Assembly (NCBI GenBank): GCA_018697295.1
Contig: JABHTJ010000006.1
Span: 69,133-116,066, forward strand
Direction: 5' to 3'
Length of the DNA stretch: 46,934 bases
From: an archaeon
GTDB lineage: Archaea; Nanobdellota; Nanobdellia; Pacearchaeales; GW2011-AR1
Part shown: positions 15,615 through 24,345 of the stretch, piece after piece
Position numbering within the stretch: the stretch's first letter is position 1
How the letters are laid out: each line of letters starts with the position of its first letter
Made by a program: the position numbers and the translations under genes
The notes under the pieces: model-generated
What the model was told of the DNA's origin: nothing
Seen by the model: the letters and a program-made list of their open reading frames with translations, nothing else
Database searches by the model: none

Positions 15615-17093
15615 ATGAATAAAATGGAACAATTCGAAAAGTTAGGAATATGTGAACATGTCTTGAAAGTAGTGAAAGCTAAAAAGTTTGAAAAGCCAAG
15701 CGAGATTCAAGAAAAAACTATTCCCTTAATTTTAGATGGAAAAGATGTCGTCGCTGGTTCTAAAACTGGTTCTGGAAAAACACTCGCATTTGGTGCTGGA
15801 ATAATTCAAAACGTTGAACCAAAAAATGGAGTTCAAGGACTTATTTTAACGCCTACAAGAGAATTAGCAGAACAAGTGGCATCTCAAATGCAAGAATTTT
15901 CATATTATAAAAAATTAGAAGTTGTTCCAGTATATGGGGGGGTTTCAATTGAAAATCAAATCAAAAAAGTAAGCCACGCAAATATAGTTGTCGCAACCCC
16001 GGGAAGACTTTTAGATCATATGAATCGAAACTCAATCGATTTATCAAATGTTTCTTTTTTGGTCCTTGACGAGGCTGATAGGATGTGGGACATGGGTTTC
16101 AAAGATGATGTTGCAAAAATCGTAACAAAATGTCCAAAGGATAGGCAAACATTACTTTTCTCGGCAACAATTTCTGGAGAACTTGCAAGTTTTTCTGAAA
16201 AATATATGAAGGCTCCTGTCGAAATTTCGGTGGAACATTATGTCGACGCAAGCAAATTACATCAAGTATACTATGACGCGCGAGACAATGAAAAATTCTC
16301 TTTGTTAGTCCATTTATTAAAAAATGAGCAATCGAAAAATCCAGAAAACCAAAATTTAGTTATGGTTTTTTGTAACACGAGACGTAATGCAGATTTTGTC
16401 GCAAAAAATTTAAAACTAAATGCTGTCGACGCACATGTTATCCATGGTGGAATGGACCAATCAAAAAGAATGAGAGTTTTGAAAGGTTTCGATAATGGGA
16501 CTGTAAATGTTTTAGTTTGTACTGATGTTGCGGCAAGAGGACTTGACATCAAAGGAGTCTCACACATATATAATTATGACATGGCAGCAGATGCAAAAGA
16601 TTATGTTCACCGAATTGGAAGAACTGCGCGTGCCGGAGAATCAGGGGTTGCAATTAATATTATCACAAGCAGAGATTATGATAATTTCGCAAATGTTCAA
16701 AAACACAATCCTGAATTAAGAATCGAAAGAGAAATGACGCCAAAATTCGAAAGAATTTTTGTAAAGTTTGATGAAGACAAAAGAAGCTTCGGAGGAAGAG
16801 GAAATGGAAGGACAAGCTCCCCAAGCAGAGGACGACAAAGCTCAGGACGTTCATTTGGACGAAGTTCTGGAAGCAGAGATAGTTCACCAAGAAGAAGCCC
16901 AAGAAGTGATGGAAGAAAACCTTCAGGAAATTTTAGACGATCGTCAAGTAGCAGAGATAGTAATCCTCGGAGAAGTTCAGGTGAGGGTCCAAGAAGAACT
17001 CAAGGCTCATTTAGAAGAGAACAACGAGGAGAGAGAAACAAACGAACAAATAATCCTAGCTCTAATCGGTCAAGCAATTTCAAAAGAGATTAA
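15615..17093 (+). CDS. DEAD-box RNA helicase with basic Arg/Ser-rich tail
   Basis: 492 residues. It unwinds RNA with ATP. All core motifs are seen: Q motif (EKPSEIQEKTIP), motif I SKTGSGKT (49-56), PTREL, TPGR, DEAD (152-155), SAT, and HRIGRTAR near 335. The core is about 385 residues; the last 100 are almost entirely Arg, Ser, Gly, Pro and Asn (e.g. GRSFGRSSGSRDSSPRR), a disordered RNA-binding tail like those of RhlE/CsdA-type helicases. The likely role is ribosome assembly or RNA folding in the cold. A purine-rich antiphase frame overlaps the tail and is not a gene. Confidence 0.95.
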   Translation: MNKMEQFEKLGICEHVLKVVKAKKFEKPSEIQEKTIPLILDGKDVVAGSKTGSGKTLAFGAGIIQNVEPKNGVQGLILTPTRELAEQVASQMQEFSYYKKLEVVPVYGGVSIENQIKKVSHANIVVATPGRLLDHMNRNSIDLSNVSFLVLDEADRMWDMGFKDDVAKIVTKCPKDRQTLLFSATISGELASFSEKYMKAPVEISVEHYVDASKLHQVYYDARDNEKFSLLVHLLKNEQSKNPENQNLVMVFCNTRRNADFVAKNLKLNAVDAHVIHGGMDQSKRMRVLKGFDNGTVNVLVCTDVAARGLDIKGVSHIYNYDMAADAKDYVHRIGRTARAGESGVAINIITSRDYDNFANVQKHNPELRIEREMTPKFERIFVKFDEDKRSFGGRGNGRTSSPSRGRQSSGRSFGRSSGSRDSSPRRSPRSDGRKPSGNFRRSSSSRDSNPRRSSGEGPRRTQGSFRREQRGERNKRTNNPSSNRSSNFKRD

Positions 17094-17143
17094 TCGCGCT
17101 CAAGTACAATAATTCTTATAACCCTTCCCTCACATCTTCAAGA

Positions 17144-18871
17144 ATGCAACAAGAATTATACAATTTCATCTCTCGAAATGAACTCTCGCCGTTTAACGAC
17201 TCAAAGTCTCTAGTCAGAACAGATAAGGAATCAATTTTCAAAACACGAGATGCAAAACTAATTCATACAAAAGTATTAACTAAAATCTCGTCAAATTTTG
17301 TATTCGCGGAAACCCAAAGTATCTGGAACGCACTTTCATTTACAAATAATTTCTCAGATATTCTTCGAAGACAAGAATTTTTTAAATCCCTTGCAAGAAG
17401 AGATAATTCCTTTCTAAAAAATTTAAAGAAACCAAAAAAGACGTGGAAACCTCGCTATGAAATAATCGTAGTAACCGAAGACGAATCAACATTTGTGCAG
17501 TTACAAAAAATGGATTGCGTTTCCCAACTTTTAGTAAATCAAAACGACGTCGCTGATTTAGAACGCTACGATATAGTTCAAGTAGTGGATTGTGAAGATT
17601 TTCGCTTAATGCTTGAAAGACTTCCTCAAAGTATATTCATAGATTCCATTGAAAATGTATATTTAGAAAGATATCTAGAAGAAATTTCTGGGTGGAGAGA
17701 AAACTTCACAATCCTTAGAAAAAGCGACGTCTCAGAAAATATCAAGAAAGCAATACATCAGCTGGAACCATTATTTAATCTCCTAGATAACCGCGAAGGA
17801 AAAATTATTACTGAAGAAGAAGTTGAGCAAGTTTTGGAAAAAATCAATGAAAAAATATCCGCAAAAGTTAAAGATTTAACAATTTCTGGCGACGGTCTTA
17901 TGAAAATGCTTGGCGAAGGAAAAATGCCTCCAGAAATTCTAAAAATAGTTACTGACGCAATCGAAGAAAGCAAAATAAGCGAGCATATCTTCAATTTACA
18001 AATTCCTGTTTCAATAGATTACAAAGAATTAGAGGATCAAATAAAGCGTTTAAGCGCAAATGAATTCTCTGACATGGCTGAACGAGTCAAACGCTCAAGT
18101 GAACTCTTAAAAAAAGTCCCCGAATTATTGCAAGAATTAGAATCTCTTCTACTTCTCGAAGATTTTTCTCTTGGAATCGCTTCATGGATTTCTTCACAAA
18201 AAAATTCCTCTTACCCATTCGAATCAGAAAATGTACATTTCTCCGACGCATCAAACATGTTTTTATCAAATTCTCAGCCAATAAGTTTCCAACTCGATTC
18301 ATTTAATCGTTGCTCAATTTTAACAGGGGCAAATAGTGGAGGAAAAACAACTTTGCTCGAACATCTACTTCAAATTATTAGTTTGTTCCAGTTAGGGCTA
18401 CCAATTTCGGGAACCGTTCACTTGCCAATCTTTACTGACATTTATTATTTTGCAAAAACAAAAGGTTCTGCATCAAAAGGTGCGTTTGAAACACTTTTAT
18501 CTCAAATGGCGACGATAAAACCTGGAAGTAGGACACTTATTTTAGCAGATGAAATAGAGGCAGTAACAGAGCCAGGAGTTGCAGGAAAAATAATTTCAGC
18601 AACAGCACAATATTTTATTGAAAAAAATTGCTTTATGATTTTAGCAACTCACCTTGGAGGTCAAATCGCAAATAATCTCCCCGAAAAATCTCGAGTTGAT
18701 GGAATCGAAGCAAAAGGCCTAGATGAAAATTTTAATTTAATCGTCGATCACAATCCTGTCCTAGGACGACTCGCACATTCAACTCCAGAATTAATCGTAG
18801 AAAGAATGGCAATGAGCGCATCCAAAGGAAAAGATTATTTTGAATTTTTATTTAGAAATATGAAAAAATAG
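17144..18871 (+). CDS. MutS-family ATPase, archaeal MutS2-like without Smr
   Basis: 575 residues. The C-terminal ATPase has Walker A GANSGGKTTLL (395-405), the ordered GSASKGAFETLLSQM segment, Walker B LILADEIEA (about 466-474) and a THLGG sensor, as in MutS2/MutS5-like proteins. The N-terminal 390 residues hold a long helical lever and clamp region (about 200-345) but no recognisable mismatch-recognition domain with the Phe-x-Glu motif, and there is no Smr nuclease domain. It probably binds branched DNA or stalled ribosomes rather than mismatches; both are known for relatives. CTTATAAC lies about 25 bases before the ATG. Confidence 0.82.
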   Translation: MQQELYNFISRNELSPFNDSKSLVRTDKESIFKTRDAKLIHTKVLTKISSNFVFAETQSIWNALSFTNNFSDILRRQEFFKSLARRDNSFLKNLKKPKKTWKPRYEIIVVTEDESTFVQLQKMDCVSQLLVNQNDVADLERYDIVQVVDCEDFRLMLERLPQSIFIDSIENVYLERYLEEISGWRENFTILRKSDVSENIKKAIHQLEPLFNLLDNREGKIITEEEVEQVLEKINEKISAKVKDLTISGDGLMKMLGEGKMPPEILKIVTDAIEESKISEHIFNLQIPVSIDYKELEDQIKRLSANEFSDMAERVKRSSELLKKVPELLQELESLLLLEDFSLGIASWISSQKNSSYPFESENVHFSDASNMFLSNSQPISFQLDSFNRCSILTGANSGGKTTLLEHLLQIISLFQLGLPISGTVHLPIFTDIYYFAKTKGSASKGAFETLLSQMATIKPGSRTLILADEIEAVTEPGVAGKIISATAQYFIEKNCFMILATHLGGQIANNLPEKSRVDGIEAKGLDENFNLIVDHNPVLGRLAHSTPELIVERMAMSASKGKDYFEFLFRNMKK

Positions 18872-18885
18872 GATTCAATTAAAAA

Positions 18886-19698
18886 TTACTTCCGGCTCTT
18901 AACTTTCTTCTTGCTCTTCTTACCTTTGCCTTTCGCCATTCGTCGTTCAACAAAAACAAGTGCTCCAATAACCAAAACAGCAACAACAAATATCATTGTA
19001 AAAGAATATTTCTCTTTTGATGCGGCATTATTCTCTAAATTAGAGGGGTCAGTCGCTCCAGCAAATCCAGTATAACCAACTAAATCTGGATCAACAGCTC
19101 CGATAACATTTCCTGTTCCAAAAAGTTGAATATTCTCTTTTTTCAATGTTACTTCGCCATCAGTAACTTCGATATCATAAAATCCTTCAGGAGAAACAAC
19201 CTTCAATCGCTTTTCTCCTCCAACTCCAATGTTCTGTTTATAAGAATTTATTTCATCTCCAATTTTAATCTGAATTGTTTTTGTATATGCAGTATTACCA
19301 TTATTTCGTATCACAAGTTCATCTCCTTCAATCAAGAATTCTATATCCGAATTTTCTCCAACCGAAAAAGTTCGCGTAACTTCTACATCATTATATGTCT
19401 CAGTTATTTCCCAAAGTCCTGACCGAAAATCAGATTCTACAAGAACGCCTTCTTCTTCATTTGAATTAATAGTCTTCACAATTTCCTTTTTTTGCAAAGC
19501 ATCATTCAAGACAACTTCTACTTCTCCCAAAAGAATATTTGAGTCTTCCAATAAAATTACTGTAAATAAAATGTCCTCGCCAATCATATATTCTGCAGAT
19601 TGCAATCCAGAAATATCTATAGAATATTCAGCTGTTGAAAATGCTACAAGTGAAATAATCATCACTCCAATCACCAACATAAAATCTCTTAATTTCAT
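18886..19698 (-). CDS. Exported single-span protein, paralogue of the cyclase-like receptor's outer domain
   Basis: 270 residues. Signal peptide 1-23, beta-rich outer part, GTGNVIG (194-200), Asn/Ala-rich linker, membrane span 232-251 and a very basic short tail. Residues about 108-206 align by eye with residues 310-404 of the 1198-3357 protein: TRTFSVGENSDI with REFEVAANMKAT, LVIRNNGNTAYTKTI with LIVKNVGNVVFNKTI, and FGTGNVIGAVDPDLVGY with VTGNAVGISDLEDVGF. So the two share a membrane-proximal module, but this one lacks the cyclase-like part. The function is unknown. A TTTAAATAGG box lies about 28 bases upstream. Confidence 0.7.
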   Translation of the reverse strand: MKLRDFMLVIGVMIISLVAFSTAEYSIDISGLQSAEYMIGEDILFTVILLEDSNILLGEVEVVLNDALQKKEIVKTINSNEEEGVLVESDFRSGLWEITETYNDVEVTRTFSVGENSDIEFLIEGDELVIRNNGNTAYTKTIQIKIGDEINSYKQNIGVGGEKRLKVVSPEGFYDIEVTDGEVTLKKENIQLFGTGNVIGAVDPDLVGYTGFAGATDPSNLENNAASKEKYSFTMIFVVAVLVIGALVFVERRMAKGKGKKSKKKVKSRK

Positions 19699-19755
19699 AC
19701 TTGAAATAACTCAAATTCCTATTTAAATGTTTTGAAACTTTTCCTAAAAGAAATA

Positions 19756-19764
19756 TTTATATAT
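19756..19764 (+). promoter_or_regulatory. TATA box supporting the true start at 19785
   Basis: TTTATATAT is centred 25 bases before the ATG at 19785. It supports that ATG, not the in-frame ATG at 19970, as the start of the surface-protein gene. Confidence 0.55.
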
Positions 19765-19784
19765 GTCTCATACAATCTTCTTTT

Positions 19785-22429
19785 ATGAGGAGAAAAAAAT
19801 TTAGTGTTTTAGGTTTGGGATTATTAGTTGTCACTTTTTTAGTCCAATATTTTTCTTTAATGGATTTGATTTCAAAACTACTGGATTTGCAGTCTTAAGT
19901 GATTCTTCGTCTGGAGATTTTGATAATGGAATTTATGTAAATACTGTCCATAATGGGACTGGAGTTATTTTGTCAGGAGATAATCTAACAGGAAACTTCA
20001 CAAGTCAAATTTTTGATGCAACTGGAGATGCAACTTGGAATAATCTAACTTGGACAGGTTCAAAACCAAACATTATGTTCAAATATGCAGTTGACGGAGC
20101 AGGAGATATTTTTTCTTCGATAGATTTGACTACATGGACTCAGCAAGTAGATAATTATGGAAGAACGTCAGATACTCAAGAAATGTTTTCATATGGAGAT
20201 TATCTATATATAATTTCGAGTTCAAACAGAGAAGTTTGGAGATCTTCAACAGGTTCTTCTTGGTCGGTAATTAATGATACTTTTGCAGATTCTGGTCTTC
20301 TCGTCGCTGAAGCTCACTCAAATGGAGATTTATTCATCGGAGATGCTTCCGGAGACGTATATCTATCGACAGATTATGGACAAACATGGACAACAAAAGG
20401 AGATTTTAATGGTGGGTCAACAAGCAATGCAAAAGGGATGGGAATAAGTTCAACGGGAGAAATTTTTATTATCGATGGTGGCAAAGCACTTTTTTCTTCA
20501 ACAGATTCGGCAGATACGTGGTCGGAGATAACTAATGACTATACTGGAAGTGGTGCCAGTTTAGATGATTTAGAAATTGATAGTTCTGGAAACCTCTATA
20601 TCTTAGATGCAAAAGACGTTTGGAAATCAAGCAACTCGGGAGTAAGCTGGACAATCATCAATGATAGTTTCACACCATATTCAAATGAGGGTCTTAAGAT
20701 GTTCATCGATTCAGATGATAATTTTCGTATAACTGATGCCGCAGGAAGAGTTTTCTCCTCGACAGATTCCGGAGTAACGTGGATTGAATATGGCGATTTT
20801 AATGGAGGAGCTTCAAGTAACTCAAAAGGTTTTGCACTCTTTGCTCAACAAACAAATATCTCCTACCAATTCATGAATTGTTCTACATCGGACTGTAGCG
20901 ACGGAACATGGCAAACAGGAGATTTAGAAAATATCAATCTTCAATCAAGATATTTTAGATACGTGGCCTCATTCTCGACACCAGATTCAAGTTCAGGTCC
21001 AATTATCCAAACAGTAACTACAAATTATGATTTATCAAATTCTGCTCCAACAATTGACTTAACTTCTCCAACAGCAACAACATATGATTACAACACATCT
21101 CTTCCCTTAAATTTCACCGTTACCGATGCTGATAGTAATTTAGATGCTTGTTGGTATAATCTTAACGGTGGAGCAAACACTACCTTAACCAGTTGCGCAA
21201 ACACAACATTTAGTATAATTGATGGAGCTCATACGCTAAATCTTTTTGCAAACGACACATTAGGTTCGGAATCTTCGAGCAGCGTAAATTTTAACGTTGA
21301 TTCTACTGGAGTTACATCAACATTAATCGAGCCAACCGGAACAAAAACTTCAAGGACAACAATTCCGTTCAATTATACTGTTCAAGGAAATAGCCTTACG
21401 TGTTGGTATAATGTAAAAACTTCAATTGGCGGAGATGTTATTGACAACACGACACTTGCAAGCTGTGCAAACACCACATTTGACGTTTCATCCGACGGAG
21501 ATTACATCGCAAATTTATTTGTAAATAATACTTTTGGAACTTCAAATACTACAAGCACTACCTTTACTGTAAGTACTTCAGATACATCTGGGGGAGATAG
21601 CGGCTCATCCGGAGGAGGCGGCGGATCTTCTGGGGGCGGCTCATCCGGAGGAGGCGGCGGAAGTGGAAGTTATAATCAGCCTCAATTTGAAATAGGTCCT
21701 GTCTCGGCAATAATTTCTATCGGAGAAGAAAAGAATTTACAAGTAAGTGTAAAAAATACCAAACTTACTTCTGCTAATAATTGCAAACTTACTGTTTCGC
21801 AAGAATATTCAGATTATGTCGGGGCTGAAGAAATACAAAGTATAGCTGGAGGAGGAATTTTTGACTTTAGTTTTATCCTAAATGCAATCGACGAACAAGT
21901 TCAAAATGTTGGACTAAGTATCGGATGTCTAGATGAAATCACTCAGGAAATTCCTCTTGAAATCGTTTTATTATCTCCTGAGCTAGATATTTCTTTTGAA
22001 AAAATTTCTTTTGATTCAGAAGAAGAGTTACTTATTGAGTATTCTGTAGAATCATTATTTAATGTTCAAAAAGATTTAGTATTCAAATTAACAAATTCAA
22101 ATGGTGATGTCGTTAAGGAAGTTACAAAATCAGTAGATTTAGTGAGTGGAGAAATAGTTCAAGGATCTATTCTAATAGAACTTTCTGATGTTGAGAAGGG
22201 AATGGTTAAAGTTTCAATTTCAGAAGAAAATTCTGAACCAATCGTCGAAGAGAGCATAATTTATGGTGGAGCTGGAATTGGGACAGGATTTACTCTATTC
22301 AACTCCGGAGAAAATATCTCCCCAACTGGAATAGTCATTCTTGTCTTTTTAGTACTCTTATTCTTTGTTCTAAGAAGAATCTGGAAATTAAGAAAAGGTG
22401 CTAAACCTGCCAAGAAAAAGAAAAAATAA
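19785..22429 (+). CDS. Large surface protein with Asp-box propeller, frameshifted after the signal peptide
   Basis: The ATG at 19785 starts a signal peptide (MRRKKFSVLGLGLLVVTF), but that frame stops soon after. The main frame continues from there without a stop (FFFNGFDFKTTGFAVLSD) to 22429. One extra T in the T6 run at 19835-19840 would join them. The body has BNR/Asp-box repeats (STDYGQTW, STDSGVTW, SSNSGVSW), a sialidase-like beta-propeller; then two Ig-like repeats each with CWYN and SCANTTF; a Gly/Ser linker; a long beta-rich domain; and a C-terminal membrane span (VILVFLVLLFFVLRR) with a basic tail. It is probably a cell-surface binding protein. If translated from 19970 alone (819 residues) it would lack a signal peptide. 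Confidence 0.75.
21601..21660 (+). repeat. 24-base tandem repeat coding a Gly/Ser linker
   Basis: The 24-base unit beginning CGGCTCATCCGGAGGAGGCG occurs exactly at 21601-21624 and 21637-21660, offset by 36 bases in frame. It codes the GSSGGGG linker between the Ig-like and C-terminal domains and is far richer in G+C than its surroundings. Confidence 0.8.
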
Positions 22430-22471
22430 TCCCGACTTCTATATTTTTAAACTCTCAAATCATCCAATTCT

Positions 22472-23407
22472 ATGGTAAGGGTAAGATATAGTTTTGGTTC
22501 TCGTCATACTGGAAGAATCTTAAACATAAAAAAACAGCGAGCAAAATATCCTGATGTAATGAAGGACGTAATTAGAATTTCAGATATTGTTCTAGAAATT
22601 CTTGATGCCAGATATATTGATGAGACAAGAAATAAAGATATTGAAGAAGCAATCCAAAAAGAAGGGAAAAAAATCATTTATGTATTAAACAAGGCAGATT
22701 TAGTGAGTATTGCGAGTGTAAAGAGAAAACTCCCAAAAGATATGAAGCCGTACGTATTTGTTTCAGCAACGACCGGTTTTGGTGCAAAAGATTTACGGGC
22801 AAGAATTAAAATCGAAGCGAAAAGAATTGATTTAACAAATGTTGTCATCAAATCAAAAAAAGTAGGAACAAAAGACAGAACTTTAGATGAATCAGCAAAA
22901 CGAATTCACATAGGAATAATCGGATATCCTAATGCTGGAAAGAGTTCAATAATCAATATAATCGCTAGAAGAGGGGCTGTTGGAACAAGTAAGCAAGCAG
23001 GGTATACCAAGGGGCTTCAAAAGATTAGAATGAGTGAAGGAATTTTAATTATTGATACGCCAGGAGTTATTCAAGAATCAAAATATTCCTCAAGTGCAAA
23101 GATTAGAATTTCAGAAGACGCAAAAATTGGAGCAAGAACTTACAGCGATGTAAAAGATCCAGAAGACATAGTGTATTATCTAATGACACACGATATCAAA
23201 AAAGATGAAGATGGAAATGTGATAAAAGATTCAGTTATTGCAAAAAAAATAGAATCATTCTATAAAATAGATGCCAAAGGACAAAGTGATATTCTAATCG
23301 AAACACTCGGAAAGCAAAAAAACTTTCTCGGAAAAAAAGGAATTATTGATGTTGACAGAACTGCAAGAATAATTCTAAAAGACTGGCAATTAGGAAAAAT
23401 AAGATAA
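22472..23407 (+). CDS. Circularly permuted GTPase (YlqF/RbgA/Nog2 family)
   Basis: 311 residues. The G motifs come in permuted order: G4 NKADL near 71-75 first, then G1 GYPNAGKSS, then G3 DTPGVI. This order defines the YlqF/YawG family, which matures the large ribosomal subunit. The N terminus is basic (VRVRYSFGSRHTGRI), and the C-terminal helical region ends with RTARIILKDWQLGKI, like the family's RNA-binding end. A second member lies at 25076-25834. A TTTTTAAACT box sits about 24 bases before the ATG. Confidence 0.88.
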   Translation: MVRVRYSFGSRHTGRILNIKKQRAKYPDVMKDVIRISDIVLEILDARYIDETRNKDIEEAIQKEGKKIIYVLNKADLVSIASVKRKLPKDMKPYVFVSATTGFGAKDLRARIKIEAKRIDLTNVVIKSKKVGTKDRTLDESAKRIHIGIIGYPNAGKSSIINIIARRGAVGTSKQAGYTKGLQKIRMSEGILIIDTPGVIQESKYSSSAKIRISEDAKIGARTYSDVKDPEDIVYYLMTHDIKKDEDGNVIKDSVIAKKIESFYKIDAKGQSDILIETLGKQKNFLGKKGIIDVDRTARIILKDWQLGKIR

Positions 23408-23457
23408 TCTCAGCGAGATTAAATGATATAAATTAAAAAATAAAGGTGTTTGTTTTT

Positions 23458-23491
23458 GTCCTATGGGCCGGTATTCGGCTAGTTATAGGAC
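23458..23491 (-). terminator. Strong two-part hairpin downstream of the small gene
   Basis: GTCCTAT (23458-23464) pairs perfectly with ATAGGAC (23485-23491), and inside it GCCG (23467-23470) pairs with CGGC (23476-23479) around a GTATT loop, with an asymmetric internal loop between. It lies 28 bases after the stop of the 23519-23674 minus-strand gene and 50 bases after the plus-strand GTPase stop. A terminator, an RNA-stabilising 3' element or part of a non-coding RNA are all possible. Stretch 23408-23518 holds nothing else I can name. Confidence 0.45.
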
Positions 23492-23518
23492 GAAATCGAT
23501 TAAGGTTTTTCATAGTAA

Positions 23519-23674
23519 TTATTTACTAGCTAACCATCCGCCATTCTCAGACGCTTCCCAAGAAGCTCCGTTCATCACGTTATCGATCTTTCTAATGATT
23601 TCGTCTCCGAGCGCTCCACGTTCAACAGGCTCGTTTTCTCCTTCATCAGGTAAGAATTTTATCTCAACTATCAT
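23519..23674 (-). CDS. 51-residue acidic small protein with Shine-Dalgarno leader
   Basis: The minus-strand frame begins MIVEIKFLPDEGENEPVERG and ends with GGWLASK before TAA. GGAGGTG (23680-23686) sits five bases before the ATG, the best ribosome-binding site in the window, and a TATA-like CTATATAAAG lies farther upstream. The gene is clearly richer in G+C than its neighbours. The protein is acidic, has two Trp near the C terminus and no membrane segment. I do not recognise it. A plus-strand frame over the same bases looks like an antisense shadow, because it has no promoter or Shine-Dalgarno site. Confidence 0.65.
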   Translation of the reverse strand: MIVEIKFLPDEGENEPVERGALGDEIIRKIDNVMNGASWEASENGGWLASK

Positions 23675-23679
23675 CTTTT

Positions 23680-23720
23680 CACCTCCTTATAATTATTCTA
23701 ACTCTCTTTTCTTTATATAG
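23680..23720 (-). promoter_or_regulatory. Promoter and Shine-Dalgarno site of the 51-residue gene
   Basis: On the minus strand, CTATATAAAG (23712-23721 region) is followed about 25 bases later by a presumed start near 23690, then GGAGGTG (23680-23686) and the ATG at 23674. A short leader with a strong Shine-Dalgarno site contrasts with the leaderless neighbours. Confidence 0.5.
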
Positions 23721-23819
23721 AATAGTAGAATCCAAACTATAGTTGAAATCATAATTTCATTTATATAGCGTTTGACTAAAAAGTAACACTCGAGAATTTG
23801 CCAGTAGTGACGAGTAATT

Positions 23820-24242
23820 TTAAAGTGGCAATTTTCCACGGGCAAGCCTTACAGACTGATAATTTTCAAAATCTCCAGATTCAATTTTCTCAAAAATGTT
23901 TTCAAAAGAATTATATTGTGTCTGAGTCATTTTCCTATCTATAACAAGAGATTGTAAATCGCAATAATCTTTTGGTTTGGGGAAACCATCGTGCCCAAAA
24001 ACTTCGGAAAGAAGATTACATCCCTCGATTTTATAATATTCGCACGCAAATTCATATGCCACACTAAATGTACTTGCCGGAGGATTAGTTCCAACTAATC
24101 TCCAATCCTTTTGATGGTGGTGATTTAATAAACGCACCTCCTCATCAGACATAGAACTTAGCTCAGCTGTATTTGTTCTAATTCTCCTCGCAATTTCTAA
24201 CTGCCCTTCTCTCCTTCCTATCAAATTAATTAATCTACTCAT
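23820..24242 (-). CDS. Hypothetical soluble protein
   Basis: 140 residues, unrecognised. The N terminus is basic and helical (LIGRREGQLEIARRIR), followed by MSDEEVRLLNHHHQKDWRLVG with three consecutive His and a Cys-containing middle (FACEYYKIEGCNLL). There is no signal peptide or membrane span. TATA-like boxes (TTTATAATC and TATTTAAG on the minus strand) lie 20-25 bases before the ATG, so it is a single-gene leaderless unit. Metal binding through the His/Cys residues is only a possibility. Confidence 0.6.
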   Translation of the reverse strand: MSRLINLIGRREGQLEIARRIRTNTAELSSMSDEEVRLLNHHHQKDWRLVGTNPPASTFSVAYEFACEYYKIEGCNLLSEVFGHDGFPKPKDYCDLQSLVIDRKMTQTQYNSFENIFEKIESGDFENYQSVRLARGKLPL

Positions 24243-24345
24243 ATAAAATTAAAACTTAAATAGATTATAAATATTTAGATATTCTTCTTGGAATAAAACT
24301 ATTTCTCAATCACCAAATTTATAAAGTTAGAAATTATTAAGTTAT

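Noticed and set aside
16768-17112. Open frame of 114 codons in another frame over the end of the first DEAD-box gene
   Set aside because: It is the purine-rich antiphase of the Arg/Ser/Gly tail; its Glu/Gln-rich product follows from repeats of GAA/GAG and AGA, it has no promoter of its own, and the helicase frame is clearly coding.
21601-21660. CRISPR-like repeat
   Set aside because: Only two units, no spacers, in frame within a Gly/Ser linker of a coding region.
23463-23720. Plus-strand frame of 85 codons opposite the 51-residue gene
   Set aside because: It has no Shine-Dalgarno site or TATA box at its start, low-complexity Ser/Phe composition, and it is the antisense of a better-supported gene.
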